This document shows positions 15,884 through 25,363 of a stretch of DNA of 39,776 nucleotides, one piece after another. A program made the translations under genes and the position numbers. The notes beneath the pieces are model-generated. The model saw nothing but the letters and a program-made list of their open reading frames with translations. It was not told where the DNA came from and searched no databases. The DNA comes from Microbulbifer sediminum (GTDB taxonomy: Bacteria > Pseudomonadota > Gammaproteobacteria > Pseudomonadales > Cellvibrionaceae): NCBI RefSeq assembly GCF_021729035.1, contig NZ_JAJSAP010000009.1, positions 1 to 39,776 on the forward strand, written 5' to 3'. The number at the start of each line of letters is the position of its first letter. Position 1 is the first letter of the stretch.

Positions 15884-16918
15884 ATGGATATCACAGAACT
15901 CCTCGCCTTCAGCGCCAAACAGAACGCTTCCGACTTGCATCTCTCCGCGGGCCTGCCACCGATGATCCGGGTGGACGGCGACGTGCGCCGAATCAACCTG
16001 CCTCCCATGGAGCACAAGGAGGTCCACGCGCTGATCTACGAGATCATGAACGACAAGCAGCGCAAGGACTACGAGGAGTTTCTGGAGACCGACTTCTCCT
16101 TCGAGGTCCCCGGCGTGGCACGCTTCCGGGTCAACGCCTTCAACCACAACCGCGGTGCCGGCGCCGTGTTCCGGACCATTCCCTCCAAGGTGCTGACCAT
16201 GGAGGACCTGGGTATGGGCCAGGTGTTCAAGCAGATCTCCGACACCCCGCGCGGCCTGGTGCTGGTAACCGGGCCCACCGGCTCGGGTAAGTCCACCAGC
16301 CTGGCGGCCATGATCGACTACATCAATGACAACAAGTACGAGCACATCCTCACCGTCGAGGACCCGATCGAATTCGTGCACGAATCCAAGAAGTGCCTGG
16401 TCAACCAGCGCGAGGTGCACCGGGATACCCACGGCTTTTCCGAAGCCCTGCGCTCGGCCCTGCGGGAAGACCCGGACATCATCCTGGTGGGTGAGATGCG
16501 TGACCTGGAGACTATCCGCCTGGCCCTGACCGCCGCCGAGACCGGCCACCTGGTCTTCGGGACCCTGCATACCACCTCCGCCGCCAAGACCATCGACCGG
16601 GTAGTGGACGTCTTCCCCGCGGAGGAAAAGGCCATGGTGCGCTCCATGCTGTCGGAATCCCTGCAGGCGGTGATCTCCCAGACCCTGATGAAGCGCACCG
16701 GTGGCGGCCGGGTCGCAGCACATGAAATCATGCGCGGCACCCCGGCCATCCGTAACCTGATCCGCGAGGACAAGATCGCGCAGATGTATTCAGCCATCCA
16801 GACCGGTGCCAATGTGGGCATGCAGACCATGGACCAGTGCCTGCAGGAGCTGGTGGAAAAGCGCATCATCAGCCGTGAGATAGCGCGCGAAAAAGCCAAG
16901 ATGCCCGAGAACTTCTAA
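15884..16918 (+). CDS. pilT: Type IV pilus retraction ATPase PilT
   Basis: Hexameric ATPase that powers pilus retraction and twitching at the inner face of the inner membrane. 344 residues, the family norm. It has an N-terminal PAS-like domain, Walker A G-P-T-G-S-G-K-S (130-137), the Asp box T-V-E-D-P-I-E-F, Walker B (I-I-L-V-G-E-M-R-D), the His box H-T-T-S-A-A, and the C-terminal A-I-R-N-L-I-R-E motif needed for retraction. It lies 66 bp ahead of pilU and divergent from yggS, the arrangement seen in Pseudomonas. Confidence 0.98.
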   Translation: MDITELLAFSAKQNASDLHLSAGLPPMIRVDGDVRRINLPPMEHKEVHALIYEIMNDKQRKDYEEFLETDFSFEVPGVARFRVNAFNHNRGAGAVFRTIPSKVLTMEDLGMGQVFKQISDTPRGLVLVTGPTGSGKSTSLAAMIDYINDNKYEHILTVEDPIEFVHESKKCLVNQREVHRDTHGFSEALRSALREDPDIILVGEMRDLETIRLALTAAETGHLVFGTLHTTSAAKTIDRVVDVFPAEEKAMVRSMLSESLQAVISQTLMKRTGGGRVAAHEIMRGTPAIRNLIREDKIAQMYSAIQTGANVGMQTMDQCLQELVEKRIISREIAREKAKMPENF

Positions 16919-16984
16919 AGGCGGGCACGCGCTCCGGAAGGCGCTGCGGGCCGGCACAAAAACGAATAAAAGCGGTAACCACTT

Positions 16985-18133
16985 ATGGAAATCGAAAGAC
17001 TGTTACAACTCGTCGTCGAAAAGGGCGCGTCCGACCTGTTTATCACCGCCGGTGTTCCGCCGTCGATCAAGGTTCACGGCAAGGTGGTCCCGGCCAGCAG
17101 CAGCGCCCTCACCCCGGAAAAGGCCCGCGAAATGGTGGTGGGCGTGATGAGCGAGAAGCAGCGGCGGGAATTTGCAGAAAAGAAAGAGCTGAACTTTGCC
17201 ATTGCCGTGCGCAATGTGGGCCGTTTCCGGGTGTCCGCCTTCTTCCAGCGCAACCTGGTGGGTATGGTGCTGCGCCGGATCGAGACCAAGATCCCCACCA
17301 TCGACGGACTGGGCCTGCCGGAAGTGGTCAAGGAGCTGTCGATGACCAAGCGCGGCCTGATCATTTTCGTGGGTGCCACCGGTACCGGTAAGTCCACCTC
17401 ACTGGCATCGATGATCGGTCACCGCAACGAGAACTCCAAGGGCCATATCATCTCCATCGAGGACCCGATCGAATTCGTGCACCAGCACCGCGGCTGTATC
17501 GTCACCCAGCGCGAAGTGGGCCTGGATACCGAGTCCTTCGAGGTGGCCCTGAAAAACACCCTGCGCCAGGCACCGGATGTCATCCTGATCGGTGAGGTGC
17601 GCTCCCGCGAGACCATGGACCACGCCATTGCCTTCGCCGAAACCGGCCACCTGTGCCTCTGCACCCTGCACGCCAACAACGCCAACCAGGCACTGGACCG
17701 GATCATCCACTTCTTCCCGGCCGACCGCCACCAGCAGTTGTGGATGGACCTGTCCCTGAACCTGAAGGCCATGGTCGCCCAGCAGCTGATTCCCACCCCG
17801 GACGGCGACGGCCGCCGCGCCTGCCTGGAGATCATGATCAACACGCCGCTGGCTTCGGACCTGATCCGCAAGGGTGAGGTGCACAAGCTGAAAGAGTTGA
17901 TGAAGCGCTCCAACGAGCAGGGCATGCAGACCTTCGACCAGGCGCTGTACGAACTGTACGACCGTGGCGAGATCACCTACGAGGACGCCCTCGCCCATGC
18001 CGATTCCGCCAACGACCTGCGCCTGATGATCAAGCTCAAGTCGGAATCTGACGCCGAGTACTTGAACGACGCGGCGGGCGAACTGAGCCTGGAAGGCGAG
18101 ACCGACGACTATAAAGGGCCACAAATTTTCTGA
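16985..18133 (+). CDS. pilU: PilU, PilT-dependent retraction ATPase
   Basis: Accessory retraction motor that works with PilT to raise retraction force. 382 residues, longer than PilT by an acidic C-terminal tail (about 345-382). Walker A is G-A-T-G-T-G-K-S (130-137), the Asp box S-I-E-D-P-I-E-F, Walker B I-L-I-G-E-V-R, and the His box L-H-A-N-N-A-N-Q. In place of the A-I-R-N-L-I-R motif of PilT it has L-A-S-D-L-I-R-K, which separates the two paralogues. It is convergent with algR, 35 bp away. Confidence 0.97.
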   Translation: MEIERLLQLVVEKGASDLFITAGVPPSIKVHGKVVPASSSALTPEKAREMVVGVMSEKQRREFAEKKELNFAIAVRNVGRFRVSAFFQRNLVGMVLRRIETKIPTIDGLGLPEVVKELSMTKRGLIIFVGATGTGKSTSLASMIGHRNENSKGHIISIEDPIEFVHQHRGCIVTQREVGLDTESFEVALKNTLRQAPDVILIGEVRSRETMDHAIAFAETGHLCLCTLHANNANQALDRIIHFFPADRHQQLWMDLSLNLKAMVAQQLIPTPDGDGRRACLEIMINTPLASDLIRKGEVHKLKELMKRSNEQGMQTFDQALYELYDRGEITYEDALAHADSANDLRLMIKLKSESDAEYLNDAAGELSLEGETDDYKGPQIF

Positions 18134-18145
18134 TCCGGCCCAGGG

Positions 18146-18167
18146 CCGGTCCGCGCCTGCGGGCCGG
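18146..18167. terminator. GC-rich hairpin between convergent pilU and algR
   Basis: CCGGTCCGC and GCGGGCCGG pair (one T-G wobble) around GCCT in the 35-bp gap. It overlaps a tighter palindrome CCGGCCC-A-GGGCCGG at 18135-18149. There is no U-tract, so it may be Rho-assisted or only a block to read-through. Confidence 0.35.
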
Positions 18168-18168
18168 C

Positions 18169-18918
18169 TCAGGCCAGCTCGGCCAGCACTTCCTTTACCT
18201 GTGCCAGCAGTCGCCGGCTCACTGCCGGCTGCAGGTCGATCCCTTCCAGCTCGATCCGGTAGCTGCCTCCACTCCGGTGCAGGGCGCGGACATAGCGGCT
18301 GGCCACCAGGGCCCCGCGGTGCACGCGGATAAAGCGACCGGCAAACTCGGATTCCAGTTCACGCAACGATTCATCCAGCACGGTCTCGCCCCGATCGTGG
18401 TGCGCGACCACATATTTACTGTCGGCAATAAAACAGCGGATATCCGCCACCTCCAGCAATTCCACTCCGCGGCGGCTCACAGAGCGCAGACGCTGTCGTC
18501 CACCCGCCTTTTCCCCTGCGCCGGACAGGCCCGCAAGCTTGCGCTGTGAGCGATTCAACTGCACCGCCTTATCCACCGCGGCGGCGAGGTCTGCCGCCGT
18601 CACCGGCTTCAGCAGGTAACCCACCGCCGCCGTGGCAAAGGCCGGCAGGGCGAATTCGTCGTGGGCGGTGCAGAAAATCAGTGCGGGAGGATATTCCAGC
18701 CGCGACAGCTGGCGTGCCAGCTCCAGCCCGTTTCCACCCGGCATCTCTATATCCAGCAGCACCAGGTCCGGGTCCAGCCTCTCGACCTGCTCCAGCGCCT
18801 CAACCGCATCCGCGGCCTCGCCCAGCAACTCGCACTGTTCCAGCTGCTGCAGCTGGCGGACCAGCCGGGCGCGGGCCAGTGGCTCGTCGTCGACGATCAA
18901 TACCCCCAGGGCATTCAT
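18169..18918 (-). CDS. algR: AlgR-type response regulator (LytTR)
   Basis: A 249-residue response regulator, the length of Pseudomonas AlgR. The receiver domain (1 to about 125) has D10/D11, the phosphoacceptor Asp56 in L-L-D-I-E-M-P and Lys104 in L-L-K-P-V. The C-terminal LytTR DNA-binding domain runs from about 143 to 247 (F-I-A-D-S-K-Y-V-V-A-H..F-I-R-V-H-R-G-A-L-V). In Pseudomonas AlgR controls minor pilins, twitching, alginate and surface behaviour; pilTU next door fits that theme. The start overlaps the algZ stop by 4 bp (ATGA). The hemC/hemD genes that follow algR in Pseudomonas are absent here. Confidence 0.94.
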   Translation of the reverse strand: MNALGVLIVDDEPLARARLVRQLQQLEQCELLGEAADAVEALEQVERLDPDLVLLDIEMPGGNGLELARQLSRLEYPPALIFCTAHDEFALPAFATAAVGYLLKPVTAADLAAAVDKAVQLNRSQRKLAGLSGAGEKAGGRQRLRSVSRRGVELLEVADIRCFIADSKYVVAHHDRGETVLDESLRELESEFAGRFIRVHRGALVASRYVRALHRSGGSYRIELEGIDLQPAVSRRLLAQVKEVLAELA

Positions 18919-20048
18919 GCGTTCACCTCCTGCGCTCGCCGCTTACGGGTCTCCGGCCCGGGACCGATCGGCAGCAGCAGCACAACCCGGTAATGCTCCG
19001 GCCCGGCACCAGCAGTAAAACTGAACCCCATGGGATAGTGGGCGGCCAGGCGCTGGCGGATGTTCTCCAGCGCCATGCCGTTGCCCGTTTGCTGCCTGTC
19101 CGGGTCGCCCGGAGGCAGCGGGTTCTCCACCCGCATTGCCAGCCGGTTGCCCTCACGCGCGACCTGCACCCGGATTTGGCCACCGCCACGCAAGCGCGCC
19201 ACACCATGCAACACAGCATTTTCCAGCAGTGGCTGTAGCAGCATGGAAGGCACCGGTACATCGTCCAGGCCCTCCTCCACCTGCCAGTCCTGCTGGAGGC
19301 GGTCGCCCAGGCGCAGGGCCTCGATTGCCATGTAGCGCCGTGCCAGCGCCAGCTCCTGCGCCAGGGGCACCATCCGCGGTTCGGCGAGGCTGGCGCGGAA
19401 CAGCGCGGAGAGCTCCTCCACCAGGCGCTCGGCACGGTCCGGATCGACCGCGATCAGGCTGGCTAGGCTGTTGAGGCTGTTGAAAAGGAAATGCGGGCGG
19501 ATGCGCGACTGCAGTGCCTCGATGCGGGCGCCCAGTTCGGCGCGTTGCTGGTTCCGCAGCTGTTGCTGCACATAGGCATAGCGCAGCACTACCCCCGCGC
19601 AGATGGCACCCAGCAGCAGGTTGCCCGCCAGCGCCCAAAGATCGAGCGGCGCACCGGAAATTCCTGCCAGCCACCACTGCTGGGCCAGCATCACCATCAC
19701 CAGCACCCCCAACACCGTGGCGAAACTGAGGCCGCCGGCCCACTGTGGCGACAAGCCGGCCAGGCGCGGGCGCAGCCGGCACAGCAGTGCCGCCGATGGC
19801 AGGATCACCCACTGGGTCGTCAGGGAAAACAGCCCCAACCGCTGCCAGCTGAACTCGCGCAGCCCATCCACTGCCAGCACGAGCACCAGCGCCAGCAGCT
19901 CGCCCATCATTACCAGCGCGGCCACGGCAGATACGCTGCACAGGTCGGGCAGGAAGTGGGCGGGTGCAGATTCTTTGCCTTCAGGGGCTGTTTCGCGAAT
20001 TTGCTGCGCTATAATGCCCGCCGGCCGCGCGGGCTGTGGGGAAGTCAT
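18915..20048 (-). CDS. algZ: AlgZ/FimS-type sensor histidine kinase
   Basis: A 377-residue inner membrane kinase of the unorthodox LytS/AlgZ group. After a soluble N-terminus it has four hydrophobic spans (about 40-62, 72-91, 105-127, 137-157). The phosphoacceptor is His186 in R-P-H-F-L-F-N-S-L-N-S. The ATPase part has L-L-Q-P-L-L-E-N-A-V-L-H-G (N box) and a G-N-G-M-A-L-E-N motif, without the usual spaced G boxes of classical kinases. It should phosphorylate the AlgR protein encoded directly behind it. Divergent from argH with a shared 171-bp control region. Confidence 0.93.
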   Translation of the reverse strand: MTSPQPARPAGIIAQQIRETAPEGKESAPAHFLPDLCSVSAVAALVMMGELLALVLVLAVDGLREFSWQRLGLFSLTTQWVILPSAALLCRLRPRLAGLSPQWAGGLSFATVLGVLVMVMLAQQWWLAGISGAPLDLWALAGNLLLGAICAGVVLRYAYVQQQLRNQQRAELGARIEALQSRIRPHFLFNSLNSLASLIAVDPDRAERLVEELSALFRASLAEPRMVPLAQELALARRYMAIEALRLGDRLQQDWQVEEGLDDVPVPSMLLQPLLENAVLHGVARLRGGGQIRVQVAREGNRLAMRVENPLPPGDPDRQQTGNGMALENIRQRLAAHYPMGFSFTAGAGPEHYRVVLLLPIGPGPETRKRRAQEVNA

Positions 20049-20219
20049 ACCACGTTCTTTCTTCTGGATTTGTTATCTATTCTTGGGCCGTAACCGCCCC
20101 GGCAGCTGTCGCTGCGAGGGCGACCGGGAAACAAGCAAGATACCGCCATCACCCGCGCAGTTCCACCGCCCTGCACACAGGCAGGGGCACCGATACCGAG
20201 GCATGAATACAGAGGCACT

Positions 20220-21635
20220 ATGAGCAAAGACACCAACGCTTCCGCCAATCCCGCCGCCAAGCTCTGGGGCGGCCGCTTCAGTGAGGCGACCGATGCGTTC
20301 GTGGAGCGCTTTACCGCCTCGGTGAATTTCGACCAGCGCATGGCCATGGAGGATATCCAGGGATCCCTCGCCCATGCGCAGATGCTGTCGGAGGTGGGCG
20401 TGCTGACAGCGGACGAGTACCAGCAGATTGACGGCGGCCTGCGGGCCATCGCCGGAGAAATCGAGGCCGGTGAATTCCCCTGGTCGGTGCAGCTCGAAGA
20501 CGTGCACATGAATATCGAGGCGCGCCTGACCGAGCGGATCGGCGCCACCGGCAAGAAACTGCACACCGGTCGCTCGCGCAACGACCAGGTAGCCACCGAC
20601 ATCCGCCTGTGGCTGCGCGGCCGCATCGACCTGATCGGTGCCGAGCTGACCCGCCTGCAGGAAGGCCTGGTGGAACTGGCCGAGCGCGAGGCGGACACCA
20701 TCATGCCCGGCTTCACCCACCTGCAGTCTGCCCAGCCGGTCACCTTCGGCCATCACCTGCTGGCCTGGAACGAGATGCTGTCGCGGGACTACGAGCGCCT
20801 GATGGACTGCCGCAAGCGGGTCAATCGCTCACCGCTGGGCGCCGCGGCGCTGGCCGGCACCAGCTACCCGATCGACCGGGCCCGCACCGCCGAATTGCTG
20901 GGTTTCGATGCGCCCACCGAGAACTCCCTCGACTCGGTCAGCGACCGCGACTTCGCCATCGAGTTCTGCGCCTTCTCTGCCCTGCTGCTGACACACCTGT
21001 CCCGGGCCAGTGAGGAGCTGGTGCTGTGGACCTCCAGCCAGTTCGACTTTATCGACCTGCCGGACCGCTTCTGCACCGGATCATCCATCATGCCGCAGAA
21101 GAAAAACCCGGACGTGCCGGAGCTGGTGCGCGGCAAGACCGGCCGCGTCAACGGCCACCTGGTGGCGCTGCTGACCCTGATGAAGAGCCAGCCGCTGGCC
21201 TACAACAAGGACAACCAGGAGGACAAGGAACCGCTGTATGACGCCGCCGACACCGCGCTCGACTGCCTGCGCGCGTTCGCCGATATGGTGCCGGCGCTGA
21301 AGCCGAAAAAGGCAAACATGCTGGCAGCGGCAGCCCAGGGGTTCTCCACCGCCACCGACCTGGCCGACTACCTGGTGCGCAAGGGCGTGGCCTTCCGTGA
21401 TGCCCACGAGATCGTTGGCCAGTCCGTGTCCTTTGCCATCGAGCAGGGGGCGGACCTGGCGGAACTCAGCCTGGAACAGCTGCAGCAGTTTTCGGATGCC
21501 ATCGGCGGGGATGTGTTCGAGGTACTGACGCTGGAGGGATCCGTTGCCGCACGCGACCACATCGGCGGCACCGCGCCGTCGCAGGTCCGGGCGGCCTGCG
21601 CGCGGGCGAAGAGGTCAATCGCAGCACGGGGCTAA
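20220..21635 (+). CDS. argH: Argininosuccinate lyase ArgH
   Basis: Final step of arginine synthesis: splits argininosuccinate into arginine and fumarate. 471 residues, usual length. The fumarase/lyase family signature [11 protein letters not shown] lies at 287-297; other conserved parts are [10 protein letters not shown] (115-123) and T-H-L-Q-S-A-Q-P-V (166-174) with the catalytic His. The algZ-argH divergent arrangement is shared with Pseudomonas. No terminator with a U-tract is visible; 21636-21755 only holds GC-rich inverted repeats (GCGGCC-ATG-GGCCGC). Confidence 0.98.
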   Translation: MSKDTNASANPAAKLWGGRFSEATDAFVERFTASVNFDQRMAMEDIQGSLAHAQMLSEVGVLTADEYQQIDGGLRAIAGEIEAGEFPWSVQLEDVHMNIEARLTERIGATGKKLHTGRSRNDQVATDIRLWLRGRIDLIGAELTRLQEGLVELAEREADTIMPGFTHLQSAQPVTFGHHLLAWNEMLSRDYERLMDCRKRVNRSPLGAAALAGTSYPIDRARTAELLGFDAPTENSLDSVSDRDFAIEFCAFSALLLTHLSRASEELVLWTSSQFDFIDLPDRFCTGSSIMPQKKNPDVPELVRGKTGRVNGHLVALLTLMKSQPLAYNKDNQEDKEPLYDAADTALDCLRAFADMVPALKPKKANMLAAAAQGFSTATDLADYLVRKGVAFRDAHEIVGQSVSFAIEQGADLAELSLEQLQQFSDAIGGDVFEVLTLEGSVAARDHIGGTAPSQVRAACARAKRSIAARG

Positions 21636-21755
21636 CGCAGGATTTCGCCGGAGCGGCCGCTGGCCGCGATATTTATCGTGGCATTACCGCCCGGGCGGCG
21701 CGGCCATGGGCCGCTCCTGCACGGCCGATACAGGCCAGAGAATGGCCGGTATGGA

Positions 21756-22082
21756 TCAGCGGTCCAGGTTGAGTGACACCGGCTCTCCCTGCTGCTCCGT
21801 GAGGACGCGGTCCAGCAGTGCCGGGAGGTCCTCACCGGTGGTGGTGCATTTCCAGCCCGGGTTCTCGAAACTGAGGTGATAGCCGCCGGAACGCGCCGCC
21901 ACCCACAATTCCAGGTTGGCGGTCTGGCGCGAGAGAATCACCTGGCTGCCGTTATCTTCCAGCGTCAGGGTCAACACCGCGTCGGCACGCTCGTAATCTA
22001 TATCCCACTCGCATTCATCCAGGGCATCCTCGATGGCGATCAGGGTGCGCTCGATGGCCGCATCGAATTCCGTTTGGCTCAT
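21756..22082 (-). CDS. cyaY: Frataxin homologue CyaY
   Basis: A 108-residue iron-binding protein that modulates IscS in Fe-S cluster assembly. The acidic first helix (D-A-L-D-E-C-E-W-D-I-D-Y-E) and the frataxin core G-G-Y-H-L-S-F..W are present; usual length. Divergent from lptM, as in Pseudomonas. Confidence 0.95.
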   Translation of the reverse strand: MSQTEFDAAIERTLIAIEDALDECEWDIDYERADAVLTLTLEDNGSQVILSRQTANLELWVAARSGGYHLSFENPGWKCTTTGEDLPALLDRVLTEQQGEPVSLNLDR

Positions 22083-22128
22083 AAATTGGTTACTTCTGTT
22101 ACCGTGTACGATATGGATCTGAGATCGC

Positions 22129-22134
22129 TATACT
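22129..22134 (+). promoter_or_regulatory. Possible -10 box of the lptM-lysA unit
   Basis: TATACT lies 47 bp ahead of the lptM ATG in the 99-bp cyaY-lptM gap. The corresponding -35 position (GTACGA) is poor, so this is only a candidate. Confidence 0.3.
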
Positions 22135-22181
22135 AGCAGGCTTTGATTCAATCTCCGCCAGACAGCCGCAGGAAGCCGCGC

Positions 22182-22484
22182 ATGCCCCAGAGATTTTCCC
22201 TCGCCCCGATCTTCGCCGCACCGGGCCTCACCGTCGCCTTACTCGTTGGCTGTGGGCAGAAGGGTCCCCTCTACCTGCCGCAGGATGCCGCTCAACCGGC
22301 AGCACCCACAACCATCGAACCGACCACCCACGGAACTGGCAAGGAACCAACGGGAACAGGCCTGCAGAAGGAAAGTGAAGGGGAACGCCCGTCGCCGATG
22401 GGGCCGGTCACCGCACCGATGGACAGCACGGAAACCGACATCGACCAGGCCGACATGCCGGAGCAAGAAGAAGTAGAAAAATGA
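22182..22484 (+). CDS. lptM: LptM (YifL) lipoprotein
   Basis: A 100-residue lipoprotein. Signal peptide residues 1-23 end in the lipobox L-V-G-C (Cys24), followed by the family hallmark G-Q-K-G-P-L-Y-L-P; the rest is a Pro/Thr/Glu-rich, probably unstructured tail, longer than in E. coli. LptM assists assembly of the LptD/LptE LPS translocon. The ATG at 22182 follows AGGAAG at good spacing; an earlier in-frame start at 22143 would place charged residues ahead of the signal peptide. The stop overlaps the lysA ATG by 4 bp. Confidence 0.9.
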   Translation: MPQRFSLAPIFAAPGLTVALLVGCGQKGPLYLPQDAAQPAAPTTIEPTTHGTGKEPTGTGLQKESEGERPSPMGPVTAPMDSTETDIDQADMPEQEEVEK

Positions 22485-23746
22485 GCGATTTCAATTACCG
22501 CGAGGGAAGCCTGTGGGCCGAAGGTGTCTCGCTGGAAGACATCGCCGAGCAGTTCGGCACTCCCACCTACGTATACAGCCGCGGGCACTTTGAACAACAG
22601 TACCGCGACTATGCCGAAGCCCTGGGCGACCACCCGGGCATGATCTGCTACGCGGTGAAAGCCAACAGCAACCTTGGAATACTGTCCCTGCTGGCGCAGC
22701 TGGGTGCCGGCTTCGATATCGTCTCCGGTGGCGAACTCGAGCGGGTCCTGCAGGCGGGCGGCGACCCTTCCCGAGTGGTGTTCTCCGGCGTGGGCAAGAC
22801 CGCCGCCGAAATGCGCCGGGCACTCGAGGTGGGCGTACACTGCTTTAACGTCGAGTCAGATGCCGAGCTGGAGCGCCTCGAGACCGTGGCCGCCGAACTC
22901 GGTGACCGTGCGCCGGTGTCGCTGCGGGTAAACCCGGACGTGGACGCCAGGACCCACCCCTATATCTCCACCGGGCTCAAGGAAAACAAGTTCGGCATCG
23001 CCATCGACAGTGCGCTCGATACGTATCGCCGCGCGGCACAGTCCCCGCACCTGGAGGTGGTCGGTGTCGATTGCCATATCGGCTCCCAGCTGACCGAAAT
23101 TTCACCCTTTCTCGATGCGCTGGACCGGCTGCTGGCCCTGATCGACCAGCTGGCGGACGAAGGTATCCAGCTGAAACACCTGGACCTGGGTGGCGGACTG
23201 GGTGTGCGCTATCGCGGTGAAATGCCACCACCGGTCAGTGACTACCTGGGGGCGGTGAAAGAACGCTTGCGGGGCCGGGACCTGGAACTGGTGATGGAGC
23301 CTGGGCGCTCCATCGCCGCCAATGGCGGGCTTTTGCTCACCCGGGTGGAATACCTGAAGCGCACCGAGGAGCATAACTTCGCCATCGTCGACGCGGCCAT
23401 GAACGACAACCTGCGCCCGGCCCTCTACCAGGCCTGGCAGGACATCGTTCCCGTGAAGCCCAGCAACGGTGATGTTGAAGTCTGGGATATCGTCGGCCCG
23501 GTCTGTGAGACCGGCGACTTCCTTGGTAAGCGCCGGGAACTGGGGCTGCAGCCGGGCCAACTGCTGGCGTTGCTGTCCGCCGGTGCCTACGGTTTCACCA
23601 TGAGTTCCAACTACAATTCGCGCCCTCGGGCCGCCGAGGTAATCGTCGACGGGGACCGGACCTACCTGGTGCGGGCGCGGGAAAGCCTGGCAGACCTGTT
23701 GCGCGGCGAGACCATCGTTCCCCCCGCCGGCAAAAGCGAGGGATAA
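22481..23746 (+). CDS. lysA: Diaminopimelate decarboxylase LysA
   Basis: Last step of lysine synthesis, decarboxylating meso-diaminopimelate with PLP. 421 residues. The PLP lysine is Lys60 in Y-A-V-K-A-N; further landmarks are H-I-G-S-Q-L, the glycine-rich phosphate loop [14 protein letters not shown] and the catalytic C-E-T-G-D-F from the partner subunit. It overlaps lptM and is 7 bp ahead of dapF, which makes its substrate, so the two steps are co-expressed. Confidence 0.98.
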   Translation: MSDFNYREGSLWAEGVSLEDIAEQFGTPTYVYSRGHFEQQYRDYAEALGDHPGMICYAVKANSNLGILSLLAQLGAGFDIVSGGELERVLQAGGDPSRVVFSGVGKTAAEMRRALEVGVHCFNVESDAELERLETVAAELGDRAPVSLRVNPDVDARTHPYISTGLKENKFGIAIDSALDTYRRAAQSPHLEVVGVDCHIGSQLTEISPFLDALDRLLALIDQLADEGIQLKHLDLGGGLGVRYRGEMPPPVSDYLGAVKERLRGRDLELVMEPGRSIAANGGLLLTRVEYLKRTEEHNFAIVDAAMNDNLRPALYQAWQDIVPVKPSNGDVEVWDIVGPVCETGDFLGKRRELGLQPGQLLALLSAGAYGFTMSSNYNSRPRAAEVIVDGDRTYLVRARESLADLLRGETIVPPAGKSEG

Positions 23747-23753
23747 GCACACC

Positions 23754-24584
23754 ATGCGCCTGAAATTCACCAAGATGCACGGGCTGGGCAATGACTTTGT
23801 CATGCTCGACGGTATCAGCCAGCGCATCAAGCTGTCGCCGGACAAGATCCGCCGCCTCGCCGATCGCCACCTGGGCGTGGGCTGTGACCAGGTATTGCTG
23901 GTGGAAGCGCCGCGCAATCCGGATGCCGATTTCCGCTACCGAATCTTTAACGCCGATGGCAGTGAAGTGGAAAACTGCGGCAACGGGGCGCGCTGCTTCG
24001 CACGCTTTGTGCGCGAACGCCGCCTGACCGGCAAACGCGACCTGTTGGTGGAAACCACTGGCGGCCTGCTGCAACTACAGATGGACGAGCGCGACCGGGT
24101 AAGCGTGGATATGGGAGCGCCCATCCTGGAGCCCGCAGACATCCCGTTCGATGCCGATCGCCGCGCCGAGACCTATCCGCTGGATGTCGACGGGGAGACC
24201 TTTATCATCGGCGCGGTGTCCATGGGCAATCCCCACGCAGTAATGCTGGTGGATGACATAGGTGCAGCTCCTGTCGATGTACTCGGCCCCAGAATCGAAA
24301 ATCACCCGCGCTTTCCCAACCGGGTCAACGTGGGCTTCCTGCAGATCGAATCCCGCGATCGGGCAAGCCTGCGGGTATTCGAGCGCGGTGTCGGAGAAAC
24401 CCGGGCCTGTGGCACCGGCGCCTGCGCGGCTGTGGTTTCAGCCCGCGTGCGGGAACTGGTGGACGACAAGGTCACCGTGACCCTGCCCGGTGGCGAGCTG
24501 ACGATTCACTGGAGCGGGCCCGGCGAGCCGGTTACCATGACCGGTCCCGCAACGACGGTTTACCATGGGCAGATCCTGCTCTAG
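23754..24584 (+). CDS. dapF: Diaminopimelate epimerase DapF
   Basis: Converts LL- to meso-diaminopimelate for lysine and peptidoglycan, without cofactor. 276 residues in two matching halves. The two catalytic cysteines are Cys75 in E-N-C-G-N-G-A-R and Cys219 in A-C-G-T-G-A-C. Placed between lysA and the DUF484 gene, 7 bp behind lysA. Confidence 0.98.
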   Translation: MRLKFTKMHGLGNDFVMLDGISQRIKLSPDKIRRLADRHLGVGCDQVLLVEAPRNPDADFRYRIFNADGSEVENCGNGARCFARFVRERRLTGKRDLLVETTGGLLQLQMDERDRVSVDMGAPILEPADIPFDADRRAETYPLDVDGETFIIGAVSMGNPHAVMLVDDIGAAPVDVLGPRIENHPRFPNRVNVGFLQIESRDRASLRVFERGVGETRACGTGACAAVVSARVRELVDDKVTVTLPGGELTIHWSGPGEPVTMTGPATTVYHGQILL

Positions 24585-24616
24585 GCCGGCATCAGTAACA
24601 GGTAGCAAGAAAAAAC

Positions 24617-25357
24617 ATGACGGATACAAGCGACGCAATCCAGGCCAAGTCCGCCGACGCGGACCCTCAGGAAAGCCAGCGGGACAAGAAGGTCCTGTCG
24701 CGGCAGGTCGCCCGCTACCTGATCCAGAACCCGGATTTCTTTGCCGACCATATGGAGCTGCTGGAGACCATCCAGCTGCCCAGCCAGAGCGGCAAGACCG
24801 TCTCCCTGATGACCCACCAGACCAACCTGCTGCGGGAACGCAACATTGAAATGCGCCAGCGCCTGGACCAGTTGCTGCAGGCGGCACGGGATAACGACCA
24901 GCTGTTTATGCACAGCCGCCGCCTGGTGCTGGCACTGCTCGATGCCCAGACCGTGGCCGAGGCCGGTGAGTCGCTGCTGCAGAGTTTCCGCGAGGACTTC
25001 GGTGTGGAGACCACCGCACTGACCCTGTTCGAGCCCCTGCCCCAGGGCAAGCATGAGCTGGGCCGGGTCCGCGCCAGCAGCCGCGCCGCGGCCGAGACAT
25101 CGGTGGGGGCGATCCTGCGCAACGGACGCACGGTGTGCGGCGTACTCCGCCCGGCAGAGCGGGAATACCTGTTCGGTAAAGACGCAGCGGACGGGGTGGC
25201 CTCGGCCGCTGTGGTGCCGCTGGCAAACCAGCTCGGCATTCTCGCCGTGGGCTCTGCTGATCCCCAACACTACAGCTCCAGCCTCGGCACCCTGTTCCTG
25301 TCCTATATCGGTGAAGTGCTCGAGCGGCTGCTACCGCGACTGCTCGCCCGGGACTGA
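24617..25357 (+). CDS. DUF484 family protein
   Basis: A 246-residue soluble protein. After an acidic N-terminus it has the conserved V-A-R-Y-L-I-Q-N-P-D-F-F and a coiled-coil-like helix (L-L-R-E-R-N-I-E-M-R-Q-R-L-D-Q-L-L). The C-terminal half has the look of a GAF domain (L-T-L-F-E..A-A-V-V-P-L). The family almost always lies between dapF and xerC; its function is not known. It ends six bases ahead of the xerC ATG. Confidence 0.92.
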   Translation: MTDTSDAIQAKSADADPQESQRDKKVLSRQVARYLIQNPDFFADHMELLETIQLPSQSGKTVSLMTHQTNLLRERNIEMRQRLDQLLQAARDNDQLFMHSRRLVLALLDAQTVAEAGESLLQSFREDFGVETTALTLFEPLPQGKHELGRVRASSRAAAETSVGAILRNGRTVCGVLRPAEREYLFGKDAADGVASAAVVPLANQLGILAVGSADPQHYSSSLGTLFLSYIGEVLERLLPRLLARD

Positions 25358-25363
25358 TTGCCA

